Assembly: GCA_963205075.1 (NCBI GenBank)
Contig: CAUJIU010000054.1
Span: forward strand, 1-64,000
Source of the DNA: Pseudomonadota bacterium
GTDB taxonomy: Bacteria; Pseudomonadota; Alphaproteobacteria; Rhodobacterales; Rhodobacteraceae
Length of the DNA stretch: 64,000 bases
Reading direction: 5' to 3'
The position numbers and the translations under genes are program-made. The notes under the pieces are model-generated. The model worked only from the letters and a program-made list of their open reading frames with translations, was not told where the DNA came from and searched no databases. Positions 1 to 7,377 of the stretch are shown in pieces (positions within the stretch are counted from its first letter, which is position 1; the number at the start of each line of letters is the position of its first letter).

Positions 1-381
1 CCCGCCGTGCCGCTGCGCGTGGCAATCGGCTCGGCCACCGCATTCCTTGCCGCCCAGTTGCTGGACGTGAGCGTGTTCAACCGCCTGCGGGCGGGCAACT
101 GGTGGCGCGCGCCGCTGGTGTCGACCCTGTTCAGTTCGACCGCCGACACGGTGATCTTCTTTTCCATCGCGTTCTCCGCCACTCTCGGCGTCTTCGGGGC
201 AACCGCAAACGACCAGATCTCCTGGGCCTGGGAAGCGGCGCCTTTTCTGACCACCGGCCCAGAGGCACCGCTCTGGGTTTCGCTCGCAGTTGCCGACTGG
301 GGGGTCAAACTCGCCATCGCGATGTTTGCGCTGGTGCCGTTTCGGGTGATTGTTGGCAGAATGCTGCAACGCGCGAATTGA
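1..381 (+). CDS. yhhQ: Queuosine precursor transporter, YhhQ/VUT family (5' end missing)
   Basis: The frame enters from the left edge, so the N-terminus and true start lie outside; 126 codons remain and end at TGA. The family imports queuosine precursors such as preQ0 or preQ1 across the inner membrane for tRNA modification. Family features visible are LLDVSVFNRLR, an STADTVIFFSIAF membrane segment, and a last hydrophobic helix ending in a basic tail (VIVGRMLQRAN). Hydrophobic segments alternate with short loops as expected for the C-terminal half. No queuosine genes adjoin it in the window. The first GTG, at position 7, is an internal Val codon and not a start. Confidence 0.85.
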   Translation, partial: PAVPLRVAIGSATAFLAAQLLDVSVFNRLRAGNWWRAPLVSTLFSSTADTVIFFSIAFSATLGVFGATANDQISWAWEAAPFLTTGPEAPLWVSLAVADWGVKLAIAMFALVPFRVIVGRMLQRAN

Positions 382-451
382 TCGCTTCTAGTTGTGTATT
401 TTAATTTGACATACACCAAATCTGTGCGACCTTGACCTCAGGCGAAACACA

Positions 452-469
452 AGAAAGGAGGTGATCCAG
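452..469 (+). promoter_or_regulatory. Full-length anti-SD complement serving as ribosome binding site
   Basis: The 18 bases AGAAAGGAGGTGATCCAG are the exact reverse complement of the conserved 16S rRNA 3' end of alphaproteobacteria (CTGGATCACCTCCTTTCT). Ordinary sites match 4-7 bases. The core GGAGG lies 7 nt before the GTG at 469, so it can act as an ordinary SD, but the match runs through the spacer to the first base of the start codon. The 16S tail is quoted from general knowledge; no 16S gene is in the window. Confidence 0.8.
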
Positions 470-525
470 TGTCGAGAAAGAGATTGGAGAATTGCGTCGG
501 GACAGCTTGGGGGGGATGCAGCTGA
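469..525 (+). CDS. Putative 18-residue leader peptide
   Basis: GTG start, 18 codons, TGA stop; predicted peptide MSRKRLENCVGTAWGGCS. It is too short for routine gene calling but sits directly behind the strongest possible SD. The peptide has a basic N-terminus, two Cys (9 and 17) and one Trp, but no run of one amino acid of the sort used by classical attenuators. The ORF ends upstream of G/C-rich hairpin material and a terminator, as in a leader-peptide unit or a dual-function sRNA. I know of no named family for it. The alternative is that only the SD matters and the ORF merely lets ribosomes load. Confidence 0.5.
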   Translation: MSRKRLENCVGTAWGGCS

Positions 526-576
526 GGCAGCCCTTGGCTGACTACCAACCCCGGGTGGGTCTGACCTAACCGACCA

Positions 577-584
577 CACCTCCT
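577..584 (+). promoter_or_regulatory. Anti-SD mimic (CACCTCCT) facing the leader SD
   Basis: CACCTCCT is perfectly complementary to AGGAGGTG at 456-463 (8 bp) and also identical to the core of the 16S tail. A nearby TTTC (589-592) can pair with GAAA beside the SD after a small bulge. If the RNA folds this way, the SD is hidden; if a 30S subunit binds the SD, the mimic is freed just before the terminator. This is a base-pairing prediction only. Confidence 0.45.
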
Positions 585-593
585 GAACTTTCG

Positions 594-625
594 AAGGGTC
601 GTCCCAACTCGGGGCGGCCCTTTTT
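594..625 (+). terminator. Intrinsic terminator of the leader unit
   Basis: The stem AGGGTCGTCCC (595-605) pairs with GGGGCGGCCCT (611-621), with two G-U pairs and a five-base AACTC loop, and is followed by a run of five T (621-625). It lies 71 bases before the arfB start, so arfB either has its own promoter in the short remaining gap or depends on readthrough. Confidence 0.8.
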
Positions 626-695
626 GTTGCGAAATTTTCGCTGATGCGCGAGAAATCGCGACCCGCGTCTGGACAGAACCGAAGGAAGCGCCCCG

Positions 696-1115
696 ATGGG
701 ACTGCGCGTCACCGAAGACATCGAGATCGAGGATTGGGAGCTGACCGAGCAATTCGTCCGCGCCTCGGGGCCGGGCGGGCAGAACGTCAACAAGGTCTCG
801 ACCGCGGTCGAGCTGCGCTTCGAGGCCGAGCGCTCGCCCAACCTGCCCGATCCGGTCAAGCGCCGCCTGCGCCGCCTTGCCGGCAGCCGCTGGACCACCG
901 AGGGCGCCATCGTGCTGTTCGTGCAGGACACCCGCAGCCAGATCCGCAACCGCGAACTGGCGCGCGAGCGGCTGGCCGAGCTGATCCGCAAGGCCACCGT
1001 CACCCCCAAGCGCCGCGTGGCCACCAAGCCGACCTATGGCAGCGTCAGGCGGCGGCTCGAGGCCAAGAAGGTGCGCGGCGAGGTCAAGGCGCTGCGCGGC
1101 AAGGTCGATGAATAG
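696..1115 (+). CDS. arfB: Peptidyl-tRNA hydrolase ArfB (alternative ribosome rescue factor B)
   Basis: A 139-residue class-I release-factor-like protein. It enters stalled ribosomes lacking a stop codon and hydrolyses the peptidyl-tRNA. The catalytic GGQ is at residues 27-29 within ASGPGGQNVNKVS, and the C-terminus (about residues 100-139) is a Lys/Arg-rich tail (RRRLEAKKVRGEVKALRGK), which in this family occupies the empty mRNA channel. Length matches the roughly 140-residue family. ATG at 696 follows GAAGGAAG. It lies downstream of the unusual leader unit and converges on the cation-efflux gene with a 3-nt gap. Confidence 0.93.
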   Translation: MGLRVTEDIEIEDWELTEQFVRASGPGGQNVNKVSTAVELRFEAERSPNLPDPVKRRLRRLAGSRWTTEGAIVLFVQDTRSQIRNRELARERLAELIRKATVTPKRRVATKPTYGSVRRRLEAKKVRGEVKALRGKVDE

Positions 1116-1118
1116 GGC

Positions 1119-1796
1119 CTAGCCATGCCCGTGGTCATGCCCGTGCTTATGCCCGTGGTCATGCCCGTGCTGATGCTGGTGAGGCACGCCGGTCCGCCGC
1201 TCGGCCAGCGCCTGCCGCACGATCTGGAACGACGATGACAGGAACAGCGACGCCATGATGGCCGCCACGATCAGGTCGGGCCAGCCGGTCGCCGTGCCCC
1301 AGACGCCCAAGGCAGCGATCATCACCGCCACGTTGCCGATGGCGTCATTGCGCGAGCACAGCCAGACCGAGCGCACATTGGCGTCGCCATCCTTGTAGCG
1401 CACCAGCAGCAACACGCTGGCCAGATTGGCCGCCAGCGCCAGAAAGCCGATCGCCCCCATGATCTCGGCCTGCGGCACCCCGATGTAGAACACCCGGTAG
1501 AGCGTTGCGCCCAGCACCCACAGGCCCATGGCAAGAAGCGAGATGCCCTTGGCCAGCGCCACGTTGGACCGCACCCGCAGCGACATGCCGATCACCCCGA
1601 GCGACAGGCCATAGGTCAGCGCGTCGCCCAGAAAATCGAGTGCGTCGGCCTGCAACGCCTGCGACCGCGCCAGCTGGCCCGCGCCCATCTCGACCGCGAA
1701 CATGGCGGCGTTGATGACGATCACCGCCCAGAGCCGGCGCTTGTAGTCGCTCGAGACGCCCTCGAAACTGGCGGAATGGTCGCATTTGGCTGACAC
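1119..1796 (-). CDS. Cation diffusion facilitator (CDF) heavy-metal efflux protein
   Basis: A 225-residue inner-membrane protein with about six hydrophobic segments and a His-rich C-terminus (HQHQHGHDHGHKHGHDHGHG) likely to bind divalent metal. Typical metal-site patterns are visible: DALDFLGDAL in the second helix and SRNDAIGNVAVM in the fifth. It lacks the large cytoplasmic C-terminal domain of full-length CDF proteins, so it belongs to the short subgroup. The start is GTG at 1796, behind GAGG, about 30 nt downstream of a MerR-type promoter read from this strand. The metal (Zn, Co, Cd or Ni) cannot be told from sequence. It is divergent from its probable regulator at 1865. Confidence 0.85.
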   Translation of the reverse strand: MSAKCDHSASFEGVSSDYKRRLWAVIVINAAMFAVEMGAGQLARSQALQADALDFLGDALTYGLSLGVIGMSLRVRSNVALAKGISLLAMGLWVLGATLYRVFYIGVPQAEIMGAIGFLALAANLASVLLLVRYKDGDANVRSVWLCSRNDAIGNVAVMIAALGVWGTATGWPDLIVAAIMASLFLSSSFQIVRQALAERRTGVPHQHQHGHDHGHKHGHDHGHG

Positions 1797-1825
1797 GGGG
1801 CCTCGCTTTCATTTTCGTTCGACTC

Positions 1826-1856
1826 ACTCTACTCTCTCTAGTCACTAGAGCTTCAA
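1826..1856 (-). promoter_or_regulatory. MerR-type promoter/operator with 19-bp spacer
   Basis: Read on the minus strand: -35 TTGAAG (1856-1851), a 19-nt spacer, and -10 TAGAGT (1831-1826). The spacer holds a perfect dyad CTCTAGT-G-ACTAGAG (1836-1850). An over-long spacer with a central dyad is the hallmark of promoters that MerR proteins untwist when metal is bound. It drives the efflux gene and overlaps the region just before the regulator's ATG, so it also fits autoregulation. Confidence 0.8.
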
Positions 1857-1864
1857 GAGGTTTC

Positions 1865-2299
1865 ATGTATTCCATCGGAGATCTTTCCCGCCGCACCGGG
1901 GTCAAGGTGCCGACCATCCGCTATTACGAGCAGATGGGCCTGTTGCAGGCGCCCGAACGCACGCAAGGCAACCAGCGGCGCTATGGCAAGAGCGGGCTGG
2001 CCCGGCTGGGCTTCATCCGCCACGCCCGCGACCTGGGCTTTTCCATCGAGGCGATCTCGGCCCTGATCGGGCTGCAAGACCACCCCGACCACTCCTGCGA
2101 ACCCGCCACCAGCCTCGCCCGCACCCAGCTGGAAGACGTGCGGTCAAGGATCAGGCGGTTGCAGAGTCTGGAGGTCGAGCTGACCCGCATAGCCGAAGGT
2201 TGTCAGGGCGACGGCCGGTCCTCGGACTGCTATGTGCTTGATTCGCTGGCCAGTCACGAGTTCTGCACCAGTGACCACAAGGGCGGTGCCGGGCTCTAG
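1865..2299 (+). CDS. MerR-family metal-responsive regulator
   Basis: 144 residues. The N-terminal winged helix carries [22 protein letters not shown], followed by a dimerisation helix and a C-terminal region with Cys residues ([25 protein letters not shown]) that could form the metal site, resembling CadR/PbrR/ZntR-type sensors. The start ATG is 5 nt behind AAGAGG. It is divergent from the cation-efflux gene and the shared gap holds the dyad-containing promoter, so it most likely controls that gene. Its stop overlaps the pncB stop on the other strand by a few bases (TCTAGA region). Confidence 0.88.
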   Translation: MYSIGDLSRRTGVKVPTIRYYEQMGLLQAPERTQGNQRRYGKSGLARLGFIRHARDLGFSIEAISALIGLQDHPDHSCEPATSLARTQLEDVRSRIRRLQSLEVELTRIAEGCQGDGRSSDCYVLDSLASHEFCTSDHKGGAGL

Positions 2300-3588
2300 A
2301 CCACCACCGCCTGCGCCGCCTGCTTGCCCACCCCGAACACCCGTTTGTAGCGCTCGACCTCGGCCTTGGGGCCCATGGCCTTGTTGGGGTTGTCGCTGAG
2401 TTTGACCGTGGGGCGGCCGTTGGCGCTGACGGCCTTGCACACCAGGCTGAAAGGCGCCAGCCGGTCGCTGGGGACGAGGCCGACGAAGTCGTTGGTCAGC
2501 ATGGTGCCCCAGCCGAAGGACACGCGCGCGCGGCCGCGAAAGCGGGTGGCCAGTTCCTCGATCCGGCCCACGTCGAGCCCGTCCGAGAAGATGATCAGCT
2601 TGTCGCGCGGGTCTTCGCCACGGTCCTTCCACCAGCGGATGGCGGTTTCGGCCCCGGCCGCCGGATCGCCCGAGTCGATGCGGATGCCGGTCCATTTGGC
2701 CAGCCAGTCGGGCGCGGCGGCGAGGAAGCCCTCGGTGCCGTAGGTGTCGGGCAGGATGATGCGCAGGTTGCCGTCGTGTTCGTCATGCCAGTCGGCCAGC
2801 ACGCGGTAGGGGGCCAGGCGCAACTCGTCGTCGCTATCGGCCAGCGCCGAATAGATCATCGGCAGTTCATGGGCATTGGTGCCGATGGCCTCGATATCTC
2901 GGCGCATGGCGATGCGGCAGTTCGAGGTGCCGACGAACTTTTCGCCCAGCCCCTCCATCATCGCCTGCACGCACCAGTCCTGCCACAGGAAGCCGTGGCG
3001 GCGGCGGGTGCCGAAATCGGCCAGCCGCAGGTCGGGGATGGCGCGCAGGCGCTCGATCTTTTCCCACAGCTTGGTCATGGCGCGGGCATAGAGCACTTCC
3101 AGCTCGAACTTGCCCATCTGGTTGAGCACGGCGCGCGAGCGCAGCTCCATCAGCACCGCCAGCGCCGGGATCTCCCACAGCATGACCTCGGGCCAGCTGC
3201 CCTCGAAGGTCAGTTCATACTGCCCGTCACGGCGTTCAAGGTGGTAGGGCGGCAGGCGCAGCGCCTCGAACCACTCCATGAATTCGGAGGTGAACATGTG
3301 CCGCTTGCCGTAGAAGGTGTTGCCGCGCAGCCAGGTGCTTTCGCCCCGCGCCAGCGAGATGGTGCGCACATGGTCCAGCTGTTCGCGCAGCTCTCCCTCG
3401 TCGACGATATCGGCCAGACGGATGTGCCTGGTGCGGTTGATCAGGCTGAAGGTGACGTTGGTGTCAGGCCGGTTGCGGAAAACCGACTGGCACATCAACA
3501 GCTTGTAGAAATCGGTATCGATCAGCGACCGCACGATCGGGTCGATCTTCCACTTGTGGTTCCAGACGCGGGTGGCGATGTCGACCAT
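2296..3588 (-). CDS. pncB: Nicotinate phosphoribosyltransferase
   Basis: 430 residues. Converts nicotinate and PRPP to nicotinate mononucleotide in the Preiss-Handler NAD salvage route. Family features: [14 protein letters not shown] near the N-terminus, [22 protein letters not shown], the TNAHELPM motif with the phosphorylated His, and [14 protein letters not shown] in the phosphate-binding part. The longer frame reaches 3642, but ATG at 3588 is preceded by GGAGG at 6 nt and gives the normal N-terminus, so that start was chosen. Its partner enzyme pncA lies 2 kb away on the same strand with epmA and efp between them. Confidence 0.94.
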   Translation of the reverse strand: MVDIATRVWNHKWKIDPIVRSLIDTDFYKLLMCQSVFRNRPDTNVTFSLINRTRHIRLADIVDEGELREQLDHVRTISLARGESTWLRGNTFYGKRHMFTSEFMEWFEALRLPPYHLERRDGQYELTFEGSWPEVMLWEIPALAVLMELRSRAVLNQMGKFELEVLYARAMTKLWEKIERLRAIPDLRLADFGTRRRHGFLWQDWCVQAMMEGLGEKFVGTSNCRIAMRRDIEAIGTNAHELPMIYSALADSDDELRLAPYRVLADWHDEHDGNLRIILPDTYGTEGFLAAAPDWLAKWTGIRIDSGDPAAGAETAIRWWKDRGEDPRDKLIIFSDGLDVGRIEELATRFRGRARVSFGWGTMLTNDFVGLVPSDRLAPFSLVCKAVSANGRPTVKLSDNPNKAMGPKAEVERYKRVFGVGKQAAQAVVV

Positions 3589-3645
3589 GAGGTCCTCCGG
3601 GTGGGGCCTGCCGATAGAGCATCGGGCGGCGGCACAAGGCAAGTG

Positions 3646-4692
3646 TCAGGTGGCCACAGGCGTCCAGATCACGTCATCGATGCGCGGCGCGCCGGTGGCC
3701 AGCATCACCAGCCGGTCAAAACCCATGGCGATGCCCGATGCCGGCGGCATATGGGCAAGGGCCGCCAGAAAATCTTCGTCCAGCGGGTAGCGTTCGCCAT
3801 GGACGCGGTGCTTTTCGTCCATCTCGGCGGCAAAGCGGCGGCGCTGTTCTTCGGGGTTGGTCAGCTCGCCAAAGCCGTTGGCAAGCTCGACCCCGCAGGC
3901 GTAGAGCTCAAAGCGTTCGGCCAGGCGGGCATCGTCGGGCGCGCGGCGGGCCAGTGCCGCCTCGGCGGAAGGATAGCGGTCCAGAATGGTCATGCGGCCA
4001 TGGCCCAGATGCGGCTCGACCCGCTCCACCAGCACCCGGCTGAGCATGTCGGACCAGGTGTCGTCATCCGCCGCCCTGACGCCGGAGCGCTCCAGCCCGG
4101 CGCGCAGGCTGGCCGGATCGGGCGTGCCGTCGGGGGCCAGGGTGGACAAGAGGTCGATCCCGGCGTGACGCGCGAAGGCGTCAGCCACGCTCAGGCGCTC
4201 CGGTTCGGCGAAGGGGTCGCAGGTCCGGTCGCGAAACCGCAGGTGGCTGGCGCCCGCCGCACCTGCCGCCAGCCGCAGCAGCGCGGCGCAATCCCGCATC
4301 AGCACCGTGTAATCCTCGCCCGCGCGATACCATTCCAGCATGGTGAATTCCGGGCTGTGCAGCGCCCCGCGCTCGCGGTTGCGCCAGACATGGGCGAAGG
4401 TGGCGATCCGGGTCTCGCCGGCGGCCAGCAGTTTCTTCATCGCGAATTCGGGCGAGGTGTGCAGATACATCGCCCGCGCCTGCCCATCGGTGCCGATGGC
4501 CGAGGTGGCAAAGCCGTGCAGATGCGCCTCGTTGCCGGGGCTGACCTGCAACGCTGCCGGGTCCACCTCGATGAAATCCTGCTCTGCCAGCCAGCCGCGG
4601 ATAGCCGCCTGAATGCGGTTGCGGGCCATCAACAGTGGTCGGCGATCGGCGTGAAACCGGGCGGACCACCAGGGCGTCGGGGCTTGGGTCAT
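3646..4692 (-). CDS. epmA: Elongation factor P--(R)-beta-lysine ligase
   Basis: 348 residues, class-II lysyl-tRNA-synthetase catalytic core without an anticodon-binding domain (also called GenX/PoxA). Attaches beta-lysine to the conserved lysine of EF-P. Class-II motifs are visible: motif 2 region AHVWRNRERGALHSPEFTML and motif 3 region GIAMGFDRLVML. ATG at 4692 (MTQAPTPWW) fits the family N-terminus better than the in-frame ATG 33 nt upstream. It is divergent from efp, its substrate's gene, with a 104-bp shared promoter gap. The aminomutase EpmB, which makes beta-lysine, is not in the window. Confidence 0.92.
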   Translation of the reverse strand: MTQAPTPWWSARFHADRRPLLMARNRIQAAIRGWLAEQDFIEVDPAALQVSPGNEAHLHGFATSAIGTDGQARAMYLHTSPEFAMKKLLAAGETRIATFAHVWRNRERGALHSPEFTMLEWYRAGEDYTVLMRDCAALLRLAAGAAGASHLRFRDRTCDPFAEPERLSVADAFARHAGIDLLSTLAPDGTPDPASLRAGLERSGVRAADDDTWSDMLSRVLVERVEPHLGHGRMTILDRYPSAEAALARRAPDDARLAERFELYACGVELANGFGELTNPEEQRRRFAAEMDEKHRVHGERYPLDEDFLAALAHMPPASGIAMGFDRLVMLATGAPRIDDVIWTPVAT

Positions 4693-4796
4693 GGTGTCAG
4701 CTTTCGACTGGCGAAACGGTGGCAAATGCGCTAGGTGCGGGCGGATCCGCGCGCCCGTTTACGCCGCCAAAGACCGCATAACAAGGAAGTCCGCCC

Positions 4797-5363
4797 GTGA
4801 AAGTCATCGCTTCGTCCATCCGCAAGGGCAATGTCCTCGACATCGACGGCAAGCTCTACGCCGTTCTGACCGCCCAGAACTTCCACCCCGGCAAGGGCAC
4901 TCCGGTCACGCAGGTTGACATGCGCCGCATTGCCGACGGGGTGAAGGTTTCCGAGCGCTGGCGCACCACCGAACAGGTCGAGCGCGCCCATGTCGAAGAA
5001 CGCGACTATGATTTCCTCTACGAGGATGGCGAGGGCTTCCACTTCATGGAGCCCAACACCTACGAACAGATCACCGTCACCGAGGACGTGATCGGCGACA
5101 GCAAGGTCTACCTGACCGACGGCATGCGCGTCTCGCTCAAGACCCATCAGGAGGTGGCCATCGCCATCGAACTGCCGATGAAGGTCACGGTCGAGATCAC
5201 CGAGACCGAGCCGGTCGTCAAGGGGCAGACCGCCTCATCGTCCTACAAGCCGGCCATGTGCACCAACGGGCTCAGGGTCATGGTGCCGCCGCATATCGGG
5301 GCCGGCACGCGGATCGTCATCCAGACCGACGACAACGCCTATGTCGAGCGCGCCCGCGACTGA
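4797..5363 (+). CDS. efp: Translation elongation factor P
   Basis: 188 residues, usual length. Three-domain tRNA-mimic that relieves ribosome stalling at polyproline stretches. The modified lysine is K33 in HPGKGTP (29-35 region), matching the EpmA-modified class. The start is GTG, giving [12 protein letters not shown], behind AAGGAAG. The C-terminal OB-domain signature is present as [19 protein letters not shown] small inverted repeat CTGAG/CTCAG (5360-5377) covers the end of this gene and the convergent pncA stop. Confidence 0.96.
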   Translation: MKVIASSIRKGNVLDIDGKLYAVLTAQNFHPGKGTPVTQVDMRRIADGVKVSERWRTTEQVERAHVEERDYDFLYEDGEGFHFMEPNTYEQITVTEDVIGDSKVYLTDGMRVSLKTHQEVAIAIELPMKVTVEITETEPVVKGQTASSSYKPAMCTNGLRVMVPPHIGAGTRIVIQTDDNAYVERARD

Positions 5364-5373
5364 GGCGCGCCGC

Positions 5374-5976
5374 TCAGGCCAGCGTGACGCCGGCCGCCTT
5401 CATGCCCGCAACGGCCGTGGCCAGTGACCCGCCAAGGTCGATGGCCCGGCAGAGATCGGTGATGACCTTCACCTCGAAACCGAGCCGCGCGGCATCCAGG
5501 GCCGAGTAATTGACGCAATAGTCGGTCGCCAGCCCGACCATGGTCAGCCGGGTCAGCCCCCGGCTGCGCAGGTAGCCTTCCAGCCCGGTCGGCGTCGTGC
5601 GGTCATTCTCGAAAAACGCCGAATAGCTGTCGATCGCCGGGCGGAAGCCCTTGCGCAGGATCAGGTCGCCATCGGTCCGCAAGCCGGGATGGAAGGCCGC
5701 GCCATTGCCACCCTGGATGCAATGATCGGGCCAGAGAACCTGGGGCCCGTAAGCCATCTCGACATGCGAAAACGGCTCTGCGCCGGGATGCGACGAGGCG
5801 AAGGACGAATGCCCGGCCGGATGCCAGTCCTGGGTCAGGATCACGGCGGCGAAATCATCCATCAGCACGTTGATCGGCGCGACGATCTGGTCGCCTCCGG
5901 CCACGGCAAGCGCACCGCCGGGGCAAAAGTCGTTCTGCATGTCGATCACGATCAGGGCGTCGGTCTGGGTTTTCAT
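5374..5976 (-). CDS. pncA: Nicotinamidase (pyrazinamidase)
   Basis: 200 residues. Hydrolyses nicotinamide to nicotinate, feeding PncB. The catalytic triad is visible as D12 (VIDMQNDF), K109 (LRKGF) and C154 (ATDYCVNY); metal ligands D50 and H52 lie in TQDWHP, and H85 in WPDHC. ATG at 5976 is preceded by GAGGAA; the frame extends 25 codons further upstream, but those residues do not resemble the family. It converges on efp with a 10-nt gap. Confidence 0.95.
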   Translation of the reverse strand: MKTQTDALIVIDMQNDFCPGGALAVAGGDQIVAPINVLMDDFAAVILTQDWHPAGHSSFASSHPGAEPFSHVEMAYGPQVLWPDHCIQGGNGAAFHPGLRTDGDLILRKGFRPAIDSYSAFFENDRTTPTGLEGYLRSRGLTRLTMVGLATDYCVNYSALDAARLGFEVKVITDLCRAIDLGGSLATAVAGMKAAGVTLA

Positions 5977-6096
5977 GGCGGTTCCTCGGATGGTGATTTG
6001 GGCCAAGGACATAGCACCCGGGCGGCCGATTGTAAGCCGCCTGCTTGCCATATCCGGGTGGCCGGGCTATCTGCCCCGCCTTGCACGGAGGACGGG

Positions 6097-7335
6097 ATGA
6101 CAGGCAGGCTCGGGATCGATTTCGGCACTTCCAACACCGCCGTGGCCCTGGCCGATGGCGCGCGGGCGCGGCTGATCCCGCTTGGCGGCGGGGCGGTGTC
6201 GATCCCGACCGCGATATTCCTCGACTATGACGCGCGCGAGATGCTCTTTGGCGCTGACGCGGTGGCAGCGCTGATCGCGGGCCGGCACGGGCGCTTCATG
6301 CGCGCGCTCAAGCGGGTGCTGGGCACCTCGCTGATGCGCGAGCCGCGCCAGTTGCTCAACCGGCGCACCACGCTGCTGGAGGTCGTGGCGGAGTTTCTGG
6401 CCTCGATCCGCATGCAGGCCGAAGCCGCGACCGGCCAGAGGTTCCGCCGGGTGCTGTCCGGCCGCCCGGTGCGCTTTCATGCCGCCGACCCCGATCGCGA
6501 CCTGCGCGCCGAGGCCGATCTGGCCGAGTGCTATCGGCTGGCCGGGTTCACCGAGATCGACTTCATGCATGAGCCGGAGGCCGCAGCCCTGACCGATGCC
6601 GGGGCGGGCGAGGGGTTGGGGCTGGTCGTCGACATTGGCGGCGGCACCTCGGATTTCACCGTGTTCCGCCAGCGGGGCGGCCGGATCGAGGTTGTCGCCA
6701 GCCATGGCGAGCGCATCGGTGGCACCGATTTCGACAAGGCGCTGTCGCTGGCGCATGTCATGCCGCTGTTGGGACTGGGAACGCGCCTGCGCGCGGCCTT
6801 CGGGCCGGACCTGCACGTGGCGCCGGTGGGGCTGTTTCACGATCTGGCCACCTGGGAAAAGATCGCCTTCCTCTACTCCGCCGATACCCGCCGCGCGGCG
6901 GGTGAAATGGCGAAAGTGGCCGAGGAGCCCGCGAAATTCGCCCGTCTGGTCGAGGTTCTGGAGATGGAACTGGGCCATGACATCGCCTTCGCGGTCGAAG
7001 CCGCCAAGATCGCGGCCAATACCGGCACTGGCGAGATCAACCTTGATGTGGTCGAGAGCGGCTTGCGCCTCGGGATCACGCGCGATGACCTCGCCGCCGA
7101 TCTGGCGCCCTTTGCCAGGCAGATCGGCGCCGGGGCCACGACGACGCTGGCGCTGGCCGGAGTCCGGCCCGAACAGATCGACCGGGTGGTGTTTGTCGGC
7201 GGCTCCAGCCTGCTGCACAGCGTTCAGGCCGCGATGCTGCGCCAGTTTCCGCAGGCGCGCATGGTGCAGGCCGAGGCCTTTGCCGCCGTGGCCAAGGGCC
7301 TGGCGCTGGCGGCCCGGGCGCAAGACCGGGGCTGA
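6097..7335 (+). CDS. Hsp70-family ATPase-domain protein (YegD-like)
   Basis: 412 residues, an actin/Hsp70-fold ATPase domain without the long substrate-binding domain of DnaK. Phosphate loop 1 is LGIDFGTSNTAVAL at the N-terminus, phosphate loop 2 is VVDIGGGTSDFTVF, the adenosine region holds VVFVGGSSLLHSVQ, and EPEAAAL is present. This matches YegD-type chaperone-like proteins whose clients are unknown. ATG at 6097 follows CGGAGGA; the much longer frame upstream reads through the pncA promoter and is not coding. It is followed 42 nt later by trhO on the same strand. Confidence 0.85.
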   Translation: MTGRLGIDFGTSNTAVALADGARARLIPLGGGAVSIPTAIFLDYDAREMLFGADAVAALIAGRHGRFMRALKRVLGTSLMREPRQLLNRRTTLLEVVAEFLASIRMQAEAATGQRFRRVLSGRPVRFHAADPDRDLRAEADLAECYRLAGFTEIDFMHEPEAAALTDAGAGEGLGLVVDIGGGTSDFTVFRQRGGRIEVVASHGERIGGTDFDKALSLAHVMPLLGLGTRLRAAFGPDLHVAPVGLFHDLATWEKIAFLYSADTRRAAGEMAKVAEEPAKFARLVEVLEMELGHDIAFAVEAAKIAANTGTGEINLDVVESGLRLGITRDDLAADLAPFARQIGAGATTTLALAGVRPEQIDRVVFVGGSSLLHSVQAAMLRQFPQARMVQAEAFAAVAKGLALAARAQDRG

Positions 7336-7377
7336 GCCGGGCTTGCCCAACGCCGGCTTCGGGCGTATCCGACCAGC

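Larger units (their letters stand above)
382..695 (+). ncRNA. Intergenic short transcript unit (leader RNA or sRNA) between yhhQ and arfB
   Basis: This 314-bp gap holds a self-contained unit and no conventional gene. In order: a TTGACA hexamer at 406-411 (the -10 is not clear; 429-434 reads ACCTTG), an inverted repeat GTGTAT/ATACAC around it (395-400 and 411-416), an extreme Shine-Dalgarno sequence (452-469), an 18-codon ORF (469-525), several G/C-rich foldable segments, a CACCTCCT stretch (577-584) able to pair with the SD, and an intrinsic terminator (594-625). A transcript of about 180 nt would therefore end before arfB. That it is transcribed is inference; the order of elements is seen directly. 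Confidence 0.55.

Noticed and set aside
2776-4734. Long open frame on the plus strand (652 codons) across pncB and epmA
   Set aside because: Antisense to two clearly recognised genes; composition is Arg/Gln/His/Gly-rich as expected for a shadow frame in high-GC DNA.
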